This document shows, in pieces, positions 8,926 through 19,300 of a stretch of DNA of 38,604 bases; position 1 is the stretch's first letter; each line of letters begins with the position of its first letter. Location of the stretch: NCBI GenBank assembly GCA_001662425.1, contig BDDC01000837.1, positions 3,457 through 42,060 on the forward strand. The letters are read 5' to 3'. The notes beneath the pieces were generated by a model. It searched no databases. It was given only the letters and a program-made list of their open reading frames with translations, and was not told the DNA's origin. A program made the translations under genes and the position numbers. The stretch comes from Chlamydomonas sphaeroides. Its lineage: Eukaryota; Chlorophyta; Chlorophyceae; Chlamydomonadales; Chlamydomonadaceae.

Positions 8926-11900
8926 ATGGATGGCAGGGCTCTGCCGAGCCTTGGGCTCTCGCTAGCGAGCCCGCGCTGGTCTACGAGCCGCGGTGGACCT
9001 GCGCTTGCGTCGCCAAGGCTTACCTCGCCGCGGCTTTCAGCAGGCAGCTCCGAACAGCCGGTACGTGATGTTGCACCTCAACCAGTGTGACCAGTGGCTG
9101 CAGCATGCGACCGCGGCCCCGCTCTTGCAGGTTCGCTCTTCAGGATGCGCCACTGGTCAACGCGCTGGCCCACCCCTGTCCAAGCGCGGAAACAGCATTA
9201 TTGCTGAAGCAAGCTATGCCGCTGCACCATTGCCGGCATCGTTAAGCGTTCCAGCAAGTCGCACGGCGGCAACAGCCGTGTCGACATCGGAGCAAAAGAC
9301 TGCTTGGCAGCTCCCGCAAAGCGGTGGACCCCTGCCACAGGCGCTGCAACACCTCTCCATAAGTGTTGAGCACGCAGCTGACACCGTGGAAGATGGCGCT
9401 TACAACGCGTCCGTGGCAATTATCGCCTTCGCGCGGCACATGTTTGCGTGCCTCGTGCAGGCGGTCTGCCGCCTGCAGGCCGCCCTGCTCCGCATGGTCG
9501 TGGCGGCACGGTCCAGCGCCAGCGCGTCAACAGCGCCCTCCAGGAGCAGCAGCACCGTAGCCAGCCAGTCGGCCCGGCCAGCGGCTATGGCTCCGACGGC
9601 CAGCGTTACCTCCTCGTACGCCGCGACGATGTCCGGCTCCATGGCTCGCCGCTCCTCGTCCGGCCTCTACACAGCCATCGCGCCGCAGCCGATTGCGAGC
9701 ACCTCCGCGCCGACGCCTACTGTGGTGCTGGCCCCGCAGCCCAGCTCAGCGGCGCGGGGACCGGTGAGAAATGTTCTTGAAGCTGCACACGGCTTGCTAG
9801 GCCGTAATGGGTTCGCTGCTAATATCCCTCAGCCGGTCCATGCTTCCTGCTCGCAGTCCCCGAGCCCCTTGGCGGTCATCGCCGTCACGGGCGCGGCGGC
9901 CTTCGCTGCGGCGGGCGTGTGGCTGTACCGCAAGCTGGCCACCAAGAAGGCCATGCGGCGCGAGCAGCGGGAGGCCGCGGTGTCCAACCAGGCGCACCTC
10001 AAGCAGCAGATGAAGGTGGGCGCCGCGGTCGCACCACACGCAACAAGCCACGTTACAGCTTGCCTGCACTTGTCAGTTAGCGAAAGAGGGGTAGATGGCC
10101 CTGCGCACGCTTCTCAAGGGACTGCAACCGTCGACCCGCAGCGTTTCACGCGCGCCCTGGACATCGACAGCGTCAACCTCGAGCTGCCGGCCATCGCGGT
10201 AGGTGGGGCTGCTGCCGCGTTTCGATGCAGCAAGAAAACAATCCTTGCCGGCTGGCCGGCCCCTCCCGCACGTGCTGTCCTCCCTTCTCACCTCGGCCCG
10301 GTGGCGCTGCGTCGTTCCCGCCCCTGGTCGCTCTCAGGACACGCCCGTGCAGCTGGGGTCCGTGGCGGTGGAGAAGCTGCTGCCGCGGTCGCCCGAAGCA
10401 AGCCGCGCCGCTGGCAGAGAGGAGCAGTCCACCGGGCGGCCGCACCTTGGGGGCGAGAGCTTGCGCCAGTTCCAGCAGTTCATGACGGCTTCGGGCGCAA
10501 GCAAGGTACGCCAGGGGTGACCGTCGTCCACAGCAACACATGCTGCTGGGTTAGCGCCCTCCGCTGGTACCCGGCAGCGTGTTGAATGCGACCGCAACGC
10601 ACGGCCGCTCCCGCACAGGTCAGGAACGTGTTTGGGGCAAACGATGGCCGTGGCGGCCTCGCCGCGCAGCCTGCGCCCCGGGACTCTGCGCACCCCGCCA
10701 GCTCCATGGACGACCGGGCGCTGGTGGAGATCAGCGAGCGCATCCGCCACGCCAACGACCCTGGCTCCGCGTCCGCCGCCGCGTCAGCGGCGCCCATCAT
10801 CACTTTCGAGCAGCTGTATGCCAACAGCAAGGAGAGTGACGAGGAGGCCATGGCGCGGAGAGCGGCCGAGCGCAAGGCGCGATGGTGAGCGCCTTGGTGG
10901 ATCGGAAACTCTGCAGGCCCCGCGGCGAGTACGGTGGTGTCCTTGGTAGCTAGTAGTGTGACTTTGACGGCCCTTGCGTGTTGTTTGCAGGGCCAAGCAG
11001 CAGGCCGAAGCAGCAGCAGGCCCTGGCGCTGCGCGGAAGCCGCCGGTGGCGCCCGCTCCGTCGAGCAGCGGCGCCGCCAGCCGGGCGACAAGCAGCGGCG
11101 CCGCGGCTTCCCGGCTGGGCATCAAGGCGCGGGAGACCGCGAGGCCGCCCATCCCGCCAAAGCCGCCAGCGCCCAGCAGCAAGCCTGCCTCCAAGCCCTC
11201 TGTCAGCGCCAACAACCCGTTCGCCAAGGGCCTGTTCGATGGCCCCGATGACAAGCCCATCGTGACTGCCAGCGCTGCCAGCCCCGAACAGAAGCGGTCC
11301 CCCATCACCATCACGCCCGCCAGCGCTGCCAGCCCCGAACAAAAGCGGTCCCCCATCGCCATCACGCCCGCCAGCGTTGCCAGCCCCGAACAAAAGCGGT
11401 CCCCCATCACCATCACGCCCGCCGGCGCTGCCAGCCCCGAGCAGAAGCGGTCCTCCATCACCGCCACTGTTACGCCCACCAGCCCCGAGCAGAGGCGCGC
11501 CGCGCCGGCCCCGGCCAGCCGTGGCGTCGCTATCAGCCCCAGCATGGTGCTGACGGACTCGGTCCCCGCACCGCAGCCGCCGCGCGACGCCACGCGGTCG
11601 GTCAGCGCGAGCGTCAGCGGCCGCATCAGCACAGGGGCGACCAAGCTGGCCGAAGCGCGCACCGCCTCGCACGCGCCGGCGTCTTTCCACTCGGCCTCGC
11701 TGGCCCGCAGCAGCCTGCGGCCCGTGCCCCGCCGCGAGACCCGCGTGCTGGCGCCTGTCAACCCGGCCGTGGCGGTCAACGCCGCCAAGGCCTTCGTGTA
11801 CAGTACCCTGCTGCCCAGCGCCGCGCCGCCCGCGGAGACGCACGCGCCGCCCACCGGGCAGGAAGCGCCGTCGTCCGGGGCGGAGGTGGCGCCTCTGCCA

Positions 11901-12404
11901 CACGAGGCCTCTGCCTTGGAGCTCGAGGCAGTGGTTTATGAGTTCGCGGCGCCGGCGGCCGCGCGTGTGAGCGCAGATCAGGCGATGGCGGCTCACCAGA
12001 TCGAGTCGCAGATGGCGGCCAGCGGCGCCTCCACCGACATCCTGGTGCCCGACCGCATCATCTCCGCGCACATCGCCGAGGCGCACCTCAACGCCGCCGC
12101 ACAGCATGCCGAGGAGCCAGCCGTGCTGGCGCCGCTGCCGCAGCACCACGACATGCTGCCGCAGCCGGAGCACCACCAGCCGCTGTCAAGCAGCGACGAG
12201 GCGGCGGTGCTGAGTCCGCGCGGCAAGCGCGCACAGGCGGTGGGCCCGCTGCGCACGCCCGACCACGCCGCGCCGGGGCTGGTGCGGCTGATGCGTCGCC
12301 CCACGGCCGCCGGCTCGCCGACGCGGGAGGCGGAGCCGCTGCGCGAGATGGTGGGCGTGGCGGTGGCGGCCCGGCAGGCGGTGCAGGAGCGGGCGACGGT
12401 GTAA
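8926..12404 (+). CDS. Unrecognised protein: transit-like leader, one membrane span, 17-aa repeats
   Basis: Seven exons: 8926-9060, 9131-9763, 9857-10015, 10142-10198, 10338-10505, 10619-10884, 10991-12404; 943 aa. I recognise no family. The first 45 residues (ATG at 8926) are Ser/Arg/Leu/Pro-rich without acids beyond residue 2, like a chloroplast transit peptide, and end at GTACGTG. Residues about 261-279 form one membrane segment (LAVIAVTGAAAFAAAGVWLY), followed by a basic stretch with Lys/Arg and a likely helix (MRREQREAAVSNQAHLKQQMK split over its length). Next is a polar region with a possible helix (DDRALVEISERIRHAND). Then come Pro/Ala-rich sequence, PPIPPKPP, NNPFAKGLF, and three copies of a 17-residue SPEQKRSP-containing repeat at about 566-616. 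The C-terminal 250 residues are Ala/His/Glu-rich. The second intron (93 nt) is in frame with no stop and could be retained. A plastid membrane anchor is an inference. Confidence 0.75.
11268..11460 (+). repeat. 51-nt coding tandem repeat in gene 3
   Basis: Three copies of a 51-nt unit (11268-11318, 11319-11369, 11370-11420) plus a decayed fourth, encoding ASAASPEQKRSPITITP with few changes (ITI/IAI, SAA/SVA/GAA). SP and RSP dipeptides make it a possible phosphorylation repeat. Confidence 0.9.
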
Positions 12405-12844
12405 GGCGGCGACAGCCGCGGCCTTTGGGAACGCGTCGGTTGGTGGGTGGCGGCCCCATTCGGGATGTGACTGCCCGCGGCAGCTTGTACGGAAGCGCAC
12501 GGGCGGGAACACCTGTTTGTTGATGGTGGGGTTGGCCAGGCGCGTGTAGGCGTCAGCGAGCAAGGCACGTAATGGTTGCAAGGTCGTAGCTGGCAGCCGG
12601 GTCCCGCGCGGCGAGGTAGGTGTGGTGGTTGTCAGGATGGCGATGCGGCGAAGGGGTCGTGATCTTCGTTTGAAGCACGGGTGGCTGAGTCCGGCCCGTG
12701 GGATGAGGGCATGGGGAATCGGTGTGCCCGAGACCCCTCAAATTCTCCCAGCTATGACCGCATTATAACCGACAGTGTGGTCTGGTCTGGGTGGCCTCTT
12801 CTTGGGGCGAGCCACGCACCCATGCAGCTGGGACAGGTTTGAAG

Positions 12845-12849
12845 TTACA
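12845..12849 (-). terminator. TGTAA polyadenylation motif, rhodanese-SulP gene
   Basis: TTACA on the plus strand, reading TGTAA on the minus strand, about 540 nt past the stop at 13392. It lies beyond the gene 3 motif, so the two 3' UTRs would overlap by about 120 nt. Confidence 0.4.
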
Positions 12850-12962
12850 GTGGCACTCGGTGGCACCGTTGCGGGATCTGGCGGGTGAGCGCTGACTTGA
12901 TTTAGGAGTCACGCCATTGGACGCGCGCCACATAGAAGAGTGGACTGGGGCGTCCATCCTCC

Positions 12963-12967
12963 TGTAA
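12963..12967 (+). terminator. TGTAA polyadenylation motif, gene 3
   Basis: TGTAA about 560 nt after the gene 3 stop at 12404, the first plus-strand copy seen downstream. Confidence 0.45.
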
Positions 12968-13391
12968 TAGTTCATATGCAATGCAGTCACAACACACCGA
13001 GCAAAGCATCGACCGAGCAAGGAGAGAGCGGCTCGTTGTCCCTCCACGTACTGACGACCCACAGGCGCCAGAAAGCTCGCAACGCACGCCCACGCCTCGC
13101 CATCAGACGGCAAACGCCGAACGCGCCACCGCTACTTCTACACGCGTCCGCTCTCAAGGACCTCTGGCAACATGAAATACGCACACGGTGCCTCACTCGC
13201 TCACACACGCTCTCGTCAATTGTTCCTCATAGTCAAGCTGTTGGATGCACACGGACATCACGTGCACCCCCCTACAGCCACAGCACCGCCGCAGGCCATC
13301 CCGAGCCACGAGCATCGAACTATCCACACACACGCACACGCTACCGTACCTCACAGTGCGCATTCCTCAGCCATTCTTCACAGCCCTCCAC

Positions 13392-16300
13392 CTACGCCTT
13401 GGGGCCTGCGGCCTCCGCGACCTCGTCCACCGACACCGACGCCGACGCCGAGGTCGACGAAATCGCAAAGCCATTGTTGTGGCTGCGTCCCGAAGCCGCC
13501 GCGGCGCCCACGTCCCGCGGCACGCTGGCGGTCGCCCACGCCTCCATGTCTAGCTCCGCGCTCTCCAGCGGCCCCACCGCCGTGGCGCCGTTGCCCGAGG
13601 CCTTGGGCTTGCTGAAGCCGCTCAGCCCGATTGCCGAGGCCCATGAGTAGCCGTCTACGTGGCCCTGCACGGCCAGCTGATCCTCAGAGCTGGGGCGGTC
13701 CACGGACACATCGGCCGAGCCGCCGAAGGAGCCGCCGGGCGAGGAGCGCTTCTTGGCGCCAACGGGCAGCTTGTGGCCGCGGCGCGCGTTGCCGGCGCCG
13801 ATGTCGTTCGCGGCGGCCGCGGCGGCGGTGTCGCCGGCGGCGGCGGCAGCGCGCTGCGCTGCGCGCTTGGCGGCCACGATGGCGGCGGCGCGGTCCAGCG
13901 CGGCCTCCACGCTGCGACACACATTCTCGCGGCCCGCCTACAGGGCCACGGACAGCAGGGCCACGGCAGTCAGCAAGCGGCGGCGGCTCGCAGCTGCACC
14001 GGCCATGCCCGCCCAGGTCTCCAACTCAACAACATGCCCCGTTGCCCAGCCCCCGACCCCGTCCGCCCCCTGCAGCCCGGCCCCACCTGGTCCAGGAAGC
14101 CCGCCCGCGCCATCATGCGCAGCGGCTGCCGCGTGAGGCCGCACAGCACCAGGCCCTTGCCCGCGCCCTGCAGCTGCGCCAGCGACTCCTCCAGCACCTC
14201 CAGCCCGCTCACGTCCACCACCGGCACACGCGACAGGTTGAGCACCAGCGCCTGCGGGCAGCCGCGACCAGGAGCGACCAGGGTTGGGCGCATGGGCAGC
14301 CGGAAAGCAGCTGCAGCATTGCTGGCAGCGGTGCCGCAAGGAGCTAGGGCGGGCAGCAGCTGGGACGCGGTGTGCACCTGCCAGCCTGAATGCCGCCCGG
14401 GGTGAGGTGGGGTGCGGGCCGCACCTGCACGGGGCCCGCCGAGTGGGTGCTCTCCACGGCGCGCTCCAGCATCTCGCCCGCACCGAACAGCAGCGAGCCA
14501 GTCACCTGCGGGGGCGGCCGCGCGTGGGGTACGCCAAGAGAGGGTGAGGGGCATGACGGGCGAAAAGGTTTGGCCAGCCACGGCTTGCGGCCGAGCAGCG
14601 ACCTGCTGCACCAAGCCCGCCGGTGTCGCGAAATGCGCGCGTCGCTGCTACCGTACCCCTTCCCGCGGTGCACTTGCGCCTTCGGTGCTGCTGCCCGCCC
14701 CCATCCCCCGCTCCCAGCACCACGGCCCCCAGGCCCAGGCGGCCCTCGCCGCCCTTACCTCGATGTACAGCACGCCCGCCGGCACCACGGAGGGCGCCAT
14801 GCGGGGCACCGAGGCGGTAGTCAGGCTCACGCCCACGGGCAGCGCCGACGCCAGGCCCGAAGGCAGCGGGCCCTCCACCTCCTCCTCCTGCGGGCCACAC
14901 ACGCGCGCAGTGCTGCTGTGGGTCCAGCTACGCGGCCACACGAGCCCAGCGGCCCCCTCGACCCGTGCCACACGCGCCCATCCCCGGACTGCAGGAGACC
15001 CCTCGGCACGTGCCACACGCCGCCCCGCCCCCGCGGCACCGCTACGCTACGTACAATGCTTTCTATGGTAGAGCCGGCCCGGCGGCGGCGGTAGGGGTCG
15101 GCGTCATGCCCCTGCGCCTCCTCCAAGCCCATCTCGTAGTCGGGCGGCAGGATGGTGGAGCGGGCCGGCAGTGCGCGCACGTACATGGTGCCCGACACGT
15201 CCTGCGTAGGGAGGAAGCAGGAGGCGGAGGGGGCGGAGGGAGGGAGCAGGAGGCGGGCAGCGAGCGCGCGGAGGTCGGAAAGTGGTGGGCCGGGTGGCAC
15301 GGCAAGATGGGTGGCACGGCAAGGTGGAGAGAAGGCGGGTTGTGGGTGCACGGGCGTGTGAGCGGAGGCGGGCCACGCGAGGGGCCCCGGCGGTGGCGGC
15401 GCTGGGGGCAGCCTGCGTTGCACGGCCGCCACGGCGACGGCAGCCCTGGGAGGCACGGCAGCACATGCACCTGCACGAAGATGGCGAGCGCGATGACCAT
15501 GCCGAAAGCCACGGCCACCGCCACGTCCTGCAGCACCGTTAGGCTGAAGGCGATGAGGAAGAGGTGCGCGTCGTTCTGGGGCCCTGCGACCAGCAGCAGG
15601 CAGACGGGCGCGAGAGCAACACAATGTCAGACCCTAGCGCTGCGGGCAGCCGATAGCCTGGCCAGGCTCGCGCCGGTCGGCGGTAGCCGGAGCCTGCCTG
15701 CGTAGCGGCTCTGGCCGCGTCGCGTTGATTGACTCACATTTTCGCAGCTGCGTGAAGTTGTGCCACTCGCCCATGTTGAGCGCGACCACCACCAGCACTG
15801 ACGGGGAAGGCAGACAAGGGAAAAGCAAAGGCGCAGTAACGTTGCTACGGCATATGGCACACGCTAGCAACTGCGTGGTTCGCCAAAGCAGTGCGCCAGT
15901 GTCCACGTCAGCCCGCGCGCCCGCACCTGCGCTCAGCGTCGGCAGCGGCACCAGCTCCGCCATGGGGCCCGCTCCCGCCAGAACCACGGCCGCCACCTGC
16001 AGGACCACCCCGGGGCGATGGCGTGTTGGCCCCCAGCGCGGGGCCCCCGCATAAATGAGCGCTAGGCACCCCTCCCGACAGTGAGGGGATGCGGCGGGAA
16101 CTGCCGCGCAGGTGGGTCCAGCACCAGAGCCCCACGCACCACCGCGGCGTGGACGATGCCGGATACGGGCGAACGGCCGCCCGCGCGGACGTTGGCTGCG
16201 GTGCGGGCCAGGGCGCCAGTGGCGGGCAGGCAGCCGAAGGCGGCGCAGCCAAGGTTGGCGATACCCTGCGGGCGGGTGACACGTGCCGGGGGAGTAGCGA

Positions 16301-19300
16301 ACTAGTCAGCCAAGCCGAGCGGGCGGGTGGGAGGACGTAGGGTGCACATGGTGTGGTGAAGCTGCCTTGCTGCATTGGGCCCGGCTGGGCGCGCACATGG
16401 GCTTGAAGGCGCATGACGGCATGCACTGAGGCTGCGCGCGGATGCTGGGCTGTTCATGGGTGCGGTTCGCTACACCAGCCGCAGCTGGGGGAACTCGCCT
16501 GCGAGATGAGCTCGGTGTTGGAGTCGTGCCTGGGGGGGATGGGCGGTCGGGGCAGGCATCTGAGGTGCATCCGCCAGATGCCTCGGACAGGGGCACATGC
16601 GCCCTGGCTCGCGCACCATGCCACACTGCCGGCCCGCTATCCTCAGCCGTAGCGCGCAGTCCCACCTGTCGCCAATCATGCCGTCCGAGACGCGAGCGCA
16701 CAGCAGCGACTCGATGGCCGCCAGCATCGCGATGGTGGCGGCGGGGTACAGCAGCGACGGCACGTCGGCGGCGCTGCAGGCAGGCACACAGCAGGCCGGG
16801 CACACCCGTCAGCTCGCCGCAGCAAACACGGCATGCAGGGCATCACCCAACGCCGCGCTCTAGACCTTCTCGAGCCGCTCCCCCAACCCCGCCCCGCAGC
16901 CCTGCTGCTGCAGAATGCGCGGACACCCACTTGAAGCCCTCGGGCGGCCACGAGAAGGACGGCAGCGACTGCGGGATGGCACCCGAGCCAAAGTGCGAGC
17001 CGATGGTCTCAATGCCCAGGTCCACGCCCGGGTTGGCGGCCTGCAGGCCCAGAAGCGCCACCGTGCCGGCGATGACGGCCACGATGGACTGCGGCATCAC
17101 CTGGAGGACGCAGGGGCAATGGGCAGGACAAGAGGCTGTGGCATGCAGCGCCGGGCAAGCGGTCTTCGCGCGCCGGGGCTGTCGGTCGCAGCACGGCCAT
17201 GCACGCACGCACCCCTGTGACGCCGGTGTCCCAGCTCGCGCGGCAGCAAGCGGAACCCCATCCCGCACCGTCGCCCGCGAACCCCAGCCCGGCCGCAGCC
17301 CCCGAGGCCCGAGACGCCAGCCGGCAAGCCGCAGCCCTCCCTCCGCCCCGCCCTCAACCCGGCATGCACCCTGCGCCCCACCTTGGCCCACTCCTTGGGC
17401 CAGACTTTGATGAGGGCCAGGCAGCCGACCGCCATGCCCAGCGACGGCAGGTGCGTGGCGTCCAGGTGGGAGGCCAGGTACACCACCTTCTCCAGGAACT
17501 CGCTGGGCACCGGCACGCCCTCCGGGAGCCGCCCGGGGCCGCCCAGCCCCAGAAAGTCTTTGATCTGGGTGCCGAGGACGGTGGGGGAGGCGGAATTCAT
17601 GTGTTATTGAGAGAGAAGGTATGCGGTCTGTTATAGACTCTGACATTTATCCTGAAAAGGCGGGCAAAGCACACCGACCTGTGTGCCAAAAATGTAGGTG
17701 GCGATGCCGGCCGTGAAGCCCGTGACCACGGGCTTGGGCACATAACTGTCGCGGAGCAGGTGAGGAGGTGGTGGGGGGCATAAAAGGGCGTCAGCGAAAG
17801 GCATGGTCGTGGCAACAGGCCAGCGTGGCCCGCATACCCGCGCAGGCCCATGGGTCTCACCGGATGATGCCGCCCATGCCCGTCACACCCATGGCTGCAG
17901 GGACCATACACAGGGCCAGGCAGGCCAGCGTTAGGCGTCAGCGCGTCTTGCCTCAAGGCGCCGGGCCCACCGCACCACGTCCAAGCCCCGTGTTCCCCTA
18001 GACCAGCCCTTGGCGAGACTCAGCCCAGCCTCCTCGCAGAGCGGCTCCCAGCCACCTCCCAGAGCGGCTCCCAGCCTCCTCCCACAGAGCGGCTCCCACC
18101 GATGAGCATGACCCCCGCGAGGCCGGTGCACGCCACCAAGCCGCCGAAGCCGTGGTCTTGCGCCACGCCGGCCACGATTGGGATGAAGGCGGCGGTGGGG
18201 CCCACGACGGTGACCCTCGAGCCGGACAGCGCCGAGGCCTGGTCGCCATGGAGCGGGGTGGCAGATGACACGTGCGTAGGGCAAGACGGCATGTGAGAGC
18301 GGGCAGGCGCTGGGCGTCGTGCCCCATCCCGTAGCTGCCCCCAAGCGCCTCCCGCCAGCCGCAGCACCCACCAGCAGGCCGCCCACGATGACGGTGTAGA
18401 CCCTGCGGTGACACGCGGGTTGGGGCGTGGCGCAGCATGACGCGTTGGCCAGGCGAGCAGCGGTGGCCTCGACGGGGAGCAGCGGCAGGCCAGAGGAGGC
18501 GCACGAACCCTTGCCCTGGCCGCCGCGCCGCCCGCCGCCCCAACCCTGCACGGGGGCCTCACCCCACGGCCGGCGTGCTGTCCGAGGCGATGCCCAGCGC
18601 CATGCCCAGGGCCAGCGCGATGACGCCCACCTGGGGTGAGGCCCATTGAAACACCACATGGCACGCAAGGGCGGGGTAAGCAGGCTGGTGTGCGGCTTGA
18701 GGGCCCAACCAGCGCGTGTAGCGCGCCCGCGCAGCGACTACAGCCCGCGGCCGCGCCACAAAGCCGCACCCACCACGAGGCCGGCCATGGTGTCACGGCG
18801 CAGGTCGTCAGCAGTGTAGCCTGCGGTACGCCGGGGCAGCGGCGGACGCAGCCCAGGCAACAGCGTCAGCGGCATGCCCCGCTCAATAGCGCTTCGGCCG
18901 CAGGCACGCCGCGGCCGCAGCACCGCGCAGCCGGGCTGCCCCGCTGCTCCCGCAGTGCAGCCTCACCCTGGCGCAGCACCTCGAGCAGCTTGGGCCGGAA
19001 CGGCACGCGCGACACCAGCGCCGCCAGCGCCGCGCCCGGCGAGCTGGAGCCGCCCACTCCGTCCAGGAACGTCTCCTCCACGCCCCCCTGCGGCCGGCCG
19101 GTCCACGGCAAGGGCCAACCGGTCAGGCGCTCAAGCGGCCGTGCAAGTCATCTGAGGGGCGCAGCTATGCCATGCCCCCAGGGGGCCGCCCAGCCCACGC
19201 TCACCGCCACCCCGCTGCCGGCCTTGGGCGCCAAGGTGAGGCCTCCGTAGTAGTCGTAGGCGTCCGAGTCCTCGTCGTTGGGGTCGTCACTGAAGTCGGC

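Larger units (their letters stand above)
12405..13391. other. Convergent intergenic region (shared 3' flanks)
   Basis: 987 bp between two facing stop codons. No gene supported. It holds the candidate poly(A) motifs of both neighbours and an A/C-rich stretch with many CACAC/ACACG words at about 13180-13380. Confidence 0.55.

Noticed and set aside
8993..10585. Single long ORF starting at a GTG at 8993
   Set aside because: A nuclear gene should start at ATG. The ATG at 8926 gives a transit-like leader and a consensus donor at 9061, joining in frame at 9131; the ORF also runs through several clear introns.
10784..12176. Long minus-strand ORFs opposite gene 3 (Gly/Leu/Arg-rich)
   Set aside because: They are antisense translations of the repeat exon; composition only, no domain.
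14648..15624. Plus- and minus-strand ORFs across the SulP STAS region suggesting an extra gene
   Set aside because: They cross SulP introns and exons in other frames; the SulP exons explain the conserved sequence here.
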